Below are positions 8,493 to 14,686 of a stretch of DNA of 41,397 nucleotides, piece by piece. The stretch's first letter is position 1, and each line of letters opens with the position of its first letter. Both the position numbers and the translations under genes were made by a program. Location: positions 1 through 41,397 of the forward strand of contig WRFY01000109.1 in assembly GCA_009783445.1 (NCBI GenBank), given 5' to 3'. The notes under the pieces were generated by a model. The model did no database searches, was not told where the DNA came from, and worked only from the letters and a program-made list of their open reading frames with translations. Source of the stretch: Candidatus Azobacteroides sp. GTDB lineage: Bacteria; Bacteroidota; Bacteroidia; Bacteroidales; Azobacteroidaceae.

Positions 8493-9520
8493 GAAGGGCG
8501 GAATTTGCGTGGATAATTGCCTGCCGCTTTTTCCAGTTTCATTTGCATAAAATCGACTAAATGAGCGGGTTCCAAAACTTGTAGGCCATCGGCAAATCCG
8601 AAAAGTTCGCGTTGCAATTCCGGATTGAGAACGACCTCAATTTCAAAAACGACGCTTCCATCCTCTAAACGTTCGATCAATTGTTGACTTCTATGGAGGG
8701 GTTTGGTGTGGATGTAGGGTGCATCATTGCGGCTTGCGCGGAAGCGGACTTTTTCTGTTGGAGAATGAAGTCCTTTAGTGACTCCTACCAAATCGTCGAA
8801 AAAAGTAGCTGGATCAAAAAAAGTATTTTCAAGAAACGGTTCTTTTTCGGCCGTTTCCAATTGGCAGATGCGATCCAATGCCAGATTTCGTAAGGATCGA
8901 TCTTTCTTCATTACTCCAAAAACGAACCAACGATTGCGGTACTCTTTCAGTAAATAAGGATAAAAAAGGAACGAATTAGCCGAACGGGCTTTGAACGAAC
9001 GATACTTCAGCAACAAAGTCTGCTTGTGGGTAATCGCCTGATAAATTGCATCCAGATGTTCCAAACCTTTCAAACTTTCATTTTTTTCAAAATCAATTAC
9101 AGGAACGGTTTTCTGTTTGACTGAAGCCACATGATCTTCCAAGCGGCTCACAATATCGGTCATTCCGGAGAAATAAGAAAAACTTTTGAATTGCCTCAAT
9201 ACTTCGACCGCTTCCGACATTACGCGCAAATCCTGCTCGGTCAACGGCGTGTGGGTAATGCTGTAATCCGGATCGTCATACCTGTAATATTTATTGTCAT
9301 AAACGGAAATCGGTGCGTTGTAACCCAATTTTTCACTGCGCATGATCTGGATATCCATTTGGATGGCGCGTTTACTGATGCCTTTATCGATTCCTTCGTA
9401 TTCATACAAGGCGTCGGAACAAGCGTCCATCAAGTCTTCCAACGTCCATTGGCGATAGCGGTTGCGTAGACAAGCATCAATTGTTTTGTAGCGGATTAAC
9501 GCATTTCTATTCGCAGGCAT
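8480..9520 (-). CDS. WYL-domain transcriptional regulator
   Basis: The 346-residue protein has an N-terminal winged-helix DNA-binding part (residues 1-75: RYKTIDACLRN, ISKRAIQMDIQIMRSE) and a WYL sensor domain at about 150-240 (LLLKYRSFKARSANSFLFYP then RNRWFVFGVMKK). A C-terminal WCX-like extension follows (VLNPELQRELFGFADGLQVLEP). WYL proteins commonly sense nucleic-acid-derived ligands and control defence or DNA/RNA-damage operons. It is divergent from the TROVE gene with a 132-bp shared control region, so it is the obvious candidate regulator of the RNA-repair operon. That it binds RNA ends is only an inference. Confidence 0.88.
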   Translation of the reverse strand: MPANRNALIRYKTIDACLRNRYRQWTLEDLMDACSDALYEYEGIDKGISKRAIQMDIQIMRSEKLGYNAPISVYDNKYYRYDDPDYSITHTPLTEQDLRVMSEAVEVLRQFKSFSYFSGMTDIVSRLEDHVASVKQKTVPVIDFEKNESLKGLEHLDAIYQAITHKQTLLLKYRSFKARSANSFLFYPYLLKEYRNRWFVFGVMKKDRSLRNLALDRICQLETAEKEPFLENTFFDPATFFDDLVGVTKGLHSPTEKVRFRASRNDAPYIHTKPLHRSQQLIERLEDGSVVFEIEVVLNPELQRELFGFADGLQVLEPAHLVDFMQMKLEKAAGNYPRKFRPSHIS

Positions 9521-9564
9521 AAAAATATTTATTTGTAAATCAAATAATTATTGAAAATTTACAA

Positions 9565-9624
9565 CAAAGATAAAAAATATTTTTCATTGCGCAAAAAGAT
9601 TGCGCAGTCGGTTATTTATCTTTG
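9565..9624. promoter_or_regulatory. Divergent wyl/rsr control region with paired ATTGCGCA repeats
   Basis: The minus-strand wyl promoter is complete: TTTG (9595 to 9592), 19 nt, TATCTTTG (9572 to 9565). The plus-strand rsr promoter has TATCTTTG (9617-9624), 29 bp before its ATG, but no TTTG at 19-21 bp. Between the two -7 boxes lie two direct copies of ATTGCGCA (9586-9593 and 9599-9606, 13-bp period, each with a palindromic TGCGCA core). The first copy overlaps the wyl -33 element. This fits an operator used for autorepression of wyl and activation of rsr; that is inference. Confidence 0.6.
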
Positions 9625-9652
9625 CAATGTCAAACGATAAAAACAAAAAATC

Positions 9653-11167
9653 ATGAAATTTAATGTCAACAAAGAAAAAAATCAGGTTCGGAATTACGAG
9701 AATGCACCGGCCCATCCATTGTCTCCAGAGTGGAATTTATATACTTCTGTGGTTACCTCTTCTTTGAGCGATAAATTTTATGAAAGCGCTTCAGACCGAA
9801 TAGAAAAATTACGCAGGTTAATTCAAGAAAACGATACGCAGTGGGTAGCTCGTTTAGCAATTTATGCTCGCGAACAAATGAATCTTCGCTCGATTCCTTT
9901 GGTATTGGTGGCCGAATTGACGAAAATACATTCAGGGGATGCATTGGTGAGCCGAACGATCACAAGAATTATACAACGCGCGGATGAAATTACGGAATTG
10001 TTGGCTTACTACCAGCTGTCGAACGAGCGGAAGGGAACAAAAAAGCTCAACCGTTTATCGAAACAGTTACAAGCCGGTTTACAAAATGCGTTCAATAAAT
10101 TTGACGAATATCAATTTGCTAAATACAACCGAGAAGGGGAGATAAAGTTGAAAGACGCTTTGTTTTTGGTTCACCCGAAAGCAAAAGATGAAGAGCAACA
10201 ATCCATTTTCAACAAAATAGCTACCGACTCTTTGCAAACGCCCTATACGTGGGAAACCGAATTGTCGGCTTTAGGACAAAACAAGTTTGAATCGGAAGAA
10301 GCGAAAAAAGCGGCTTTCACTCAAAAATGGGAAGAACTAATTGAAAGCGGAAAAGTGGGCTATATGGCTTTGTTGCGGAATTTGCGCAACCTATTGGAAG
10401 CGGAAGTTTCTTTGAATCATATCCATCGCGTTTGCGAAACAGTAAGTTCCAAAGAAAAAGTACGTACATCCAAGCAATTGCCTTTCCGCTTTCTGGCAGC
10501 ATACCGGGAATTATCGAAAATTAATTCCGGTTATGCTTCCCAAGTAATGAATGCGTTGGAAGAAGCCGTAAAAATTTCGGCCGAAAATATAAACGGTTTT
10601 GATGAATCGACCAAAGTAGTGGTTGCCTGTGATGTTTCGGGTTCCATGCAGCGTCCGATTTCTCCCAAAAGCAAAGTGATGAACTACGACATCGGATTGA
10701 TGTTGGGCATGTTGTTGAAATCCCGCTGTAAGAATGTCGTTTCCGGCCTATTCGGAGATACTTGGAAAATCGTCAATCTCCCGAATAACGGAATCTTATC
10801 GAATGTGGACGCTTTTTACAAACGAGAAGGCGAAGTCGGATATTCTACAAACGGATACTTGGTAATCCAAGACTTAATTGACAGAAAAAAGGAAATGGAT
10901 AAAATCATGCTCTTTACCGATTGTCAATTGTGGAACAGCAAGGGAGGAAATATCCAATTGAAAGAGGTCTGGAAAAAATATAAAACGATTGCCCCGAAGG
11001 CCAAATTGTATTTGTTCGATTTAGCCGGATATGGGCAGACTCCATTGGATATTACAAACGATGATGTGTATCTGATTGCCGGATGGTCGGATAAGATATT
11101 CAATATTTTATCGGCTATAGAGAACGGAAGCGACGCTTTAAAAGAGATTAAAGCGATAGAAATATAA
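9653..11167 (+). CDS. rsr: TROVE-domain Ro60/Rsr-like RNA-binding protein
   Basis: The protein has 504 residues. Residues 1 to about 300 form the alpha-helical TROVE ring (for example WVARLAIYAREQMNLRSIPLVL, the segment YMALLRNLRNLLEAEV and LPFRFLAAYREL). Residues 320-504 form a von Willebrand A domain with an intact metal site, DVSGSM at 327-332. Ro/Rsr proteins bind 3' ends of misfolded or damaged RNAs in the ring and Y RNAs on its surface. In Deinococcus, Rsr with a Y RNA directs PNPase. Here it is the first gene after the divergent promoter, and is followed within ten bases by the Y-RNA-like array and then rtcB, which together form an RNA-repair operon. Length and domain order match bacterial Rsr. 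Confidence 0.93.
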   Translation: MKFNVNKEKNQVRNYENAPAHPLSPEWNLYTSVVTSSLSDKFYESASDRIEKLRRLIQENDTQWVARLAIYAREQMNLRSIPLVLVAELTKIHSGDALVSRTITRIIQRADEITELLAYYQLSNERKGTKKLNRLSKQLQAGLQNAFNKFDEYQFAKYNREGEIKLKDALFLVHPKAKDEEQQSIFNKIATDSLQTPYTWETELSALGQNKFESEEAKKAAFTQKWEELIESGKVGYMALLRNLRNLLEAEVSLNHIHRVCETVSSKEKVRTSKQLPFRFLAAYRELSKINSGYASQVMNALEEAVKISAENINGFDESTKVVVACDVSGSMQRPISPKSKVMNYDIGLMLGMLLKSRCKNVVSGLFGDTWKIVNLPNNGILSNVDAFYKREGEVGYSTNGYLVIQDLIDRKKEMDKIMLFTDCQLWNSKGGNIQLKEVWKKYKTIAPKAKLYLFDLAGYGQTPLDITNDDVYLIAGWSDKIFNILSAIENGSDALKEIKAIEI

Positions 11168-11175
11168 ATAGAAAA

Positions 11176-11310
11176 AGAAGCAAGCGCCGTAGATAAGGGT
11201 TACTTCGGAATATTACTCCCCAGGCCGCAGGTTCAATTCCTGCCATCGCAAGATGTAGCTCAGCAGGTTAGAGCAGGATATGTCTCTTGTCGCTTTTTGC
11301 CTTGCTTTTT
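11176..11310 (+). ncRNA. Y RNA-like (YrlA-type) tRNA mimic, copy 1
   Basis: Hand-folded. The outer stem is 11178-11184 with 11301-11307, running into a T5 tract. The asymmetric loop is CGCCGTA (11185-11191) against GCTTTTTGC (11292-11300). The inner 8-bp stem is 11192-11199 with 11284-11291, followed by a CTTCGG motif. The apical module is a tRNA elbow in permuted order: T-arm GCAGG-TTCAATT-CCTGC (11227-11243), the mini-helix CATC-GCAA-GATG (11244-11255, GNRA cap), TA, then D-arm GCTC-AGCAGGTTA-GAGC (11258-11274). After rotation it reads as a tRNA whose acceptor is closed by the tetraloop. Weak pairing of 11276-11280 with 11214-11219 would form a split anticodon stem. It starts 10 nt after the Rsr stop codon. 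Confidence 0.88.
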
Positions 11311-11317
11311 CAGAAAT

Positions 11318-11446
11318 AGAGTGAGCGCCGTAAATAAGAGTTACTTCGGTAGAGCAGAACTTAGGTTTGTGTCGAAGGTTCAATTCCTTCCATCGTAAGA
11401 TGTAGCTCAGTTAAACAGTCTCTTGTTGTTTTTTGCCTCGCTTTTT
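11318..11446 (+). ncRNA. Y RNA-like tRNA mimic, copy 2 (joint inside the D-loop)
   Basis: It has the same plan as copy 1. The outer stem is 11321-11325 with 11437-11441, followed by T5. The loop is CGCCGTA (11326-11332) against GTTTTTTGC (11428-11436). The inner stem is 11333-11340 with 11420-11427, with compensated changes relative to copy 1. The T-arm is GAAGG-TTCAATT-CCTTC (11374-11390), and the mini-helix is CATC-GTAA-GATG (11391-11402). The D-arm is split: TAGCTCAGTT (11403-11412) lies 3' while GGTAGAGC (11348-11355) lies 5'. Rejoined they give the canonical tRNA D-arm, with GCTC 11405-11408 pairing GAGC 11352-11355. A small GAAC-TTAG-GTTT hairpin (11357-11368) sits at the anticodon-arm position. 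Confidence 0.85.
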
Positions 11447-11450
11447 AAAA

Positions 11451-11481
11451 TACATAAGATGCCGTATAGAATTATAATTTG
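11451..11481 (+). ncRNA. 5' remnant of a fifth Y RNA-like copy
   Basis: TACATAAGATGCCGTA (11451-11466) differs at one of 16 positions from the 5' end of copy 4 (11629-11644), including the GCCGTA loop motif. No T-arm or 3' strand follows. The AT-rich stretch just after it (ATTATAATTTG) is also near a -7 box and could instead be reused as a promoter for copy 3. Confidence 0.45.
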
Positions 11482-11486
11482 AAAAT

Positions 11487-11627
11487 AAAACAGAATGTCG
11501 TAGAAAAGGGATACTTCGGTAACCATTTTAGGGGAGGAATAGTGAGGTCGTAAAATCGGCGAGACTATCCGGTTCGATTCCGGTATACCATGCCCTGTTT
11601 CTCTTTTCGCCTGTTACTTCTGTTTTT
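11487..11627 (+). ncRNA. Y RNA-like RNA, copy 3 (diverged tRNA-like module)
   Basis: The outer 9-bp stem is 11487-11495 with 11618-11626, ending in T5. The loop is TGTCGTA (11496-11502) against GCCTGTTAC (11609-11617). The GT/AC pairing in this loop replaces the GC/GC of copies 1 and 2, which is compensatory. The inner 8-bp stem is 11503-11510 with 11601-11608, again covarying. The ACTTCGG motif is kept. The T-arm is CCGG-TTCGATT-CCGG (11570-11584). A D-arm-like hairpin (GTC 11547-11549 with GAC 11563-11565, GG in the loop) lies upstream of the T-arm, so the order is not permuted and the GNRA mini-helix is absent. Confidence 0.78.
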
Positions 11628-11630
11628 ATA

Positions 11631-11724
11631 CATGAGATGCCGTAATGAAGGGTTCCTTCGCAAGTGGTCTCCGCCGGTTCGAATCCGGTCAAAAGTTCCT
11701 TCATGCTTGTCGCTCTCATTTTTT
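11631..11724 (+). ncRNA. Y RNA-like RNA, copy 4 (short, T-arm only)
   Basis: The shortest copy. The outer stem is 11632-11637 with 11714-11719, followed by T6. The loop is TGCCGTA (11638-11644) against GCTTGTCGC (11705-11713), the same 7/9-nt geometry as the others. The inner stem is 11645-11652 with 11697-11704. The T-arm is GCCGG-TTCGAAT-CCGGT (11673-11689). No D-arm or GNRA mini-helix is visible. It ends 23 bp before rtcB. Confidence 0.75.
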
Positions 11725-11747
11725 ACAATAATTAATTACAAATCACT

Positions 11748-12920
11748 ATGCAAAAAGTTATTTCAACGGAACGACTGCCTATCAAAATATGGTTGGATGA
11801 GGCAGAAGAAGGTTCCATCAAGCAAGCGAAAAATCTGGCCAATCTGCCTTTTGCCTTCAAACATATATGTTTAATGCCCGATACGCATGAAGGGTACGGG
11901 ATGCCTATCGGCGGAGTTTTGGCAACACGAGGAGTAATTATTCCCAATGCTGTGGGCGTGGACATCGGTTGCGGCATGTGCGCCGTAAAAACAAACATTC
12001 CGGCAGAAACCGTATCCAAAGAACAATTGAAGCAAATCATGAGCGGTATCCGCGAGCAGATTCCTTTGGGTTTTGACCATCACAAGGAACGTCAAGACGA
12101 AAGTTTAATGCCGCAAGATTTTAATTTGGAAGAGCTTCCGGTAGTAAAAAATCAATATTTAGCGGCATTGAAACAAATCGGCACATTGGGCGGAGGCAAT
12201 CATTTTATTGAATTGCAACGCTGCGGGGAAGGATATTTATGGATCATGATTCATTCGGGAAGCCGTAACTTGGGCAAGCAAGTGGCCGATTATTACAATC
12301 GTATGGCTAAAAAACTGAATGAACGTTGGTTTTCGTCTGTTTCTCTCCAAGCGGATTTGGCATTTTTGCCATTTAAAACCGATGAAGCCCTGCATTATTA
12401 CAAAGAAATGCGTTATTGCATCGAATTTGCATTTGCCAATCGAAAATTGATGACGCAACGGATTCAACAAGTTGTTTCGACTGTATTACAATCTGTTGCA
12501 TACGAACCCATTATTAATATCGCTCATAATTATGCCGCATGGGAGGAACATTTTGGCGAAAAAGTAGTGGTTCATCGCAAAGGGGCAACGTCCGCCAAAG
12601 CCGGAGAAACCGGGATTATTCCGGGTTCACAGGGAACTAAATCCTATATTGTGGAAGGTTTGGGAAATCCTGAAAGTTTTATGAGCTGTTCGCATGGCGC
12701 GGGGCGGGTAATGAGTCGTTCCGCTGCCGTTCGCAACTTGGATTTGGGGGCTGAAATACGCAAATTAGACGATTTGGGCATTATTCACTCCATTCGCGGA
12801 AAATCGGATTTGGAGGAAGCAACATCGGCATACAAAGATATTTTGCAAGTCATAGCGTTTCAATCGGATTTAGTGAAGATAAAAGTAGAACTGAGTCCGC
12901 TTGCGGTGATTAAGGGATAA
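11748..12920 (+). CDS. rtcB: RNA-splicing ligase RtcB (3'-phosphate RNA ligase)
   Basis: The 390-residue ligase joins RNA 2',3'-cyclic-phosphate or 3'-phosphate ends to 5'-OH ends using GTP and Mn2+. Signature motifs are MPDTHEGYGMPIGGV (about 43), DIGCGM with the metal-binding Cys (about 71-76), GTLGGGNHF (about 145-152), HNYA (about 265), HRKGAT (about 276) and SCSHGAGR (about 312-319), all intact. The guanylated His is elsewhere in the family pattern. No RtcA cyclase or archease is encoded nearby. Its position after rsr and the Y RNA array points to repair of cleaved tRNAs or rRNA. The U tracts of the RNA genes upstream may attenuate its expression. Confidence 0.96.
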   Translation: MQKVISTERLPIKIWLDEAEEGSIKQAKNLANLPFAFKHICLMPDTHEGYGMPIGGVLATRGVIIPNAVGVDIGCGMCAVKTNIPAETVSKEQLKQIMSGIREQIPLGFDHHKERQDESLMPQDFNLEELPVVKNQYLAALKQIGTLGGGNHFIELQRCGEGYLWIMIHSGSRNLGKQVADYYNRMAKKLNERWFSSVSLQADLAFLPFKTDEALHYYKEMRYCIEFAFANRKLMTQRIQQVVSTVLQSVAYEPIINIAHNYAAWEEHFGEKVVVHRKGATSAKAGETGIIPGSQGTKSYIVEGLGNPESFMSCSHGAGRVMSRSAAVRNLDLGAEIRKLDDLGIIHSIRGKSDLEEATSAYKDILQVIAFQSDLVKIKVELSPLAVIKG

Positions 12921-13056
12921 GTATTTAATTTTGTGAAATTAAGGACAATTCAATGTTTCAGAAAATACAAAAGTAATTACATTCCGCAAAATTATCGTTT
13001 TTTTCACCTCCAACCATACGGCACGCAAATAATTTTTCGTTTTAAATGGAAAATAC

Positions 13057-13064
13057 TAACTTTG
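13057..13064 (+). promoter_or_regulatory. -7 promoter element for the rhomboid operon
   Basis: TAACTTTG fits TAnnTTTG, 18 bp before the ATG at 13083, and marks a new transcription unit after rtcB. Confidence 0.5.
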
Positions 13065-13082
13065 TAAGATAAAAATAATGTC

Positions 13083-13820
13083 ATGATCAATTTCAATAGC
13101 AATAGTCTTTTTAGCACAATTCCTCCAGTTACTCGTAATATATTGATAATCAATTTTGCAGTTTGGTTGTTGTGTTATTTATGCGGACAAATGGTGAATA
13201 TTTTAGGTTTGCATTATTTATGCGGACAAATGGCGAATATTTTAGGTTTGCATTATTTCCAGTCTAAAGGATTCTATCTCTATCAGTTTATTACATACAT
13301 GTTCACGCATGAATCATTTAGTCATTTGTTTTTCAACATGTTTGCCTTATTTATGTTTGGCGGCGTGGTCGAAAGAATTTGGGGACCGCAGCGTTATCTT
13401 AGTTACTATTTGATTACCGGCATTGGCGCAGGACTTATCCAAATGCTGGTGTCCTATATTCAGGTTCGAACCTATATAAATCGTTTCGAGATGGACGGCC
13501 TTTTAAGTCCGTCGCAATTAACCTATTTGTACAACAGTATTCCTGTGACGATTGGGGCGTCCGGAGCGATCTTCGGCTTATTACTGGCTTTCGGCATGTT
13601 GTTTCCAAATGCTCCCATTTATTTCATGTTGATTCCAATCCCAATAAAAGCAAAATATTTTGTTGCCGGATACGGCCTGATCGAATTCTTTTTTGGCATA
13701 TCCAACCGAACAGGCGACAATGTCGCTCATTTTGCTCACTTGGGAGGTATGCTGTTCGGCATCATAATGATACTTTACTGGAGAAAAAGGGGGACAAACA
13801 ATGGCAGGAATAATTTCTAA
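13083..13820 (+). CDS. Rhomboid-family intramembrane serine protease (first of two)
   Basis: This is a 245-residue polytopic membrane protein. The catalytic serine lies in GASGAIFG (Ser about 160), and the catalytic histidine in AHFAHLGG (about 219). HESFSHLFFNMFALFMFG matches the conserved second-helix region with its HN pair. An internal in-frame duplication of 13 residues near residues 31-57 lengthens the loop after the first membrane segment. It overlaps the next rhomboid gene by 20 bp, so the two are surely co-translated. The substrate is unknown. Confidence 0.92.
   Translation: MINFNSNSLFSTIPPVTRNILIINFAVWLLCYLCGQMVNILGLHYLCGQMANILGLHYFQSKGFYLYQFITYMFTHESFSHLFFNMFALFMFGGVVERIWGPQRYLSYYLITGIGAGLIQMLVSYIQVRTYINRFEMDGLLSPSQLTYLYNSIPVTIGASGAIFGLLLAFGMLFPNAPIYFMLIPIPIKAKYFVAGYGLIEFFFGISNRTGDNVAHFAHLGGMLFGIIMILYWRKRGTNNGRNNF
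13175..13258 (+). repeat. 39-bp in-frame tandem duplication within the rhomboid gene
   Basis: Two 39-bp units (13175-13213 and 13214-13252) differ by one base (T to C, Val to Ala), and the first six bases of a third unit follow. The unit encodes YLCGQM(V/A)NILGLH. The near identity indicates a recent slippage event. Confidence 0.9.
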
Positions 13821-14682
13821 TATCGAGCATTTTTTCAAGCAAAAATCCATATTATCGTATTTGATAATCATTAATCTTTTCGTATTTTTTCTTCTGAAAA
13901 TATTGGAAGGAATTTGCAGGCTGTGTGATTTAGATTCCATCGATCCTCTTGCAATTTTTGCTGTTCCGGCTTCTTTTGACCGGCTCTTCCTTCACCCATG
14001 GACGCTTCTTACCTATATGTTTACCCATCTGGGATTTTGGCACATTTTATTTAATTTATTGTGGCTTTACTGGTTTGGTCAACTTTTTGTTCAATTTTTC
14101 AGCCCCAGGCAATTAGGAGGATTGTACTTGTTGGGAGGGTTCGCCGGCGGATTGTTATTCGTTTTGTCATACAATTTATTTCCTCATCTCTTGAAAGTGA
14201 ACGATACCGCTTATTTGATCGGCGCTTCGGCTTCTGTTATGGCGATTGTTTTTGCGACCGCTTTTTTCAACAAAGATTTTGAAATAAACGTTCTGTTTTT
14301 GGGCAATATTAAACTGATTTACATTGCGCTTTTTCTCTTGTTGTTGGATTTTATCTCGATTCGGGAAAATTCGGGCGGACATATTGCGCATATTGGCGGC
14401 GCCTTGATGGGATACGGATTTGCTAAATCGTATCGCAAAGGAAAGGATTTAACCGCTTGGATCAATGCGGCCATAGACTGGATCGTCAATTTTTTTACCC
14501 AAAAGCGCAAGAAAAAACGAATCAAAATGGTTTACAAACGTCCCGAAACGGATTACGAATACAATAAACGACGAAGCGAGCAACAGGCAGAAATAGACCG
14601 CATCTTGGACAAAATAAAAAAATCGGGTTATAACAGTTTGTCTGATAACGAAAAGAAAACATTGTTTAACGCTAACAAATAA
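13801..14682 (+). CDS. Rhomboid-family protein (second of two)
   Basis: The 293-residue protein has about six membrane segments. The serine motif is GASASVMA (Ser about 143), and the histidine is in GGHIAHIGGALMG (about 198). FWHILFNLLWLYWFG gives the conserved HxxxN. A cytosolic C-terminal tail of about 75 residues is strongly basic and then coiled (KRKKKRIKMVYKR, EQQAEIDRILDKIKKSG). Translation starts inside the upstream rhomboid gene (20-bp overlap). Both active-site residues are present, so it is probably active. Pairs like this are common in Bacteroidales. Confidence 0.88.
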   Translation: MAGIISNIEHFFKQKSILSYLIIINLFVFFLLKILEGICRLCDLDSIDPLAIFAVPASFDRLFLHPWTLLTYMFTHLGFWHILFNLLWLYWFGQLFVQFFSPRQLGGLYLLGGFAGGLLFVLSYNLFPHLLKVNDTAYLIGASASVMAIVFATAFFNKDFEINVLFLGNIKLIYIALFLLLLDFISIRENSGGHIAHIGGALMGYGFAKSYRKGKDLTAWINAAIDWIVNFFTQKRKKKRIKMVYKRPETDYEYNKRRSEQQAEIDRILDKIKKSGYNSLSDNEKKTLFNANK

Positions 14683-14686
14683 AAAA

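Noticed and set aside
11220..11280. An ordinary tRNA gene (T-arm and D-arm consensus present)
   Set aside because: The T-arm precedes the D-arm, the acceptor helix is only 4 bp and capped by a GNRA tetraloop, and no anticodon loop is formed. It is a tRNA mimic within a Y RNA.
11528..11874. Short protein frames on both strands across the RNA array
   Set aside because: They overlap the conserved RNA stems and T-loops and the start of rtcB, and they have no protein-like conservation pattern.
12925..12942. Hairpin after rtcB (TTAATTT/AAATTAA) as terminator
   Set aside because: All A-T stem with no following T tract; too weak to call.
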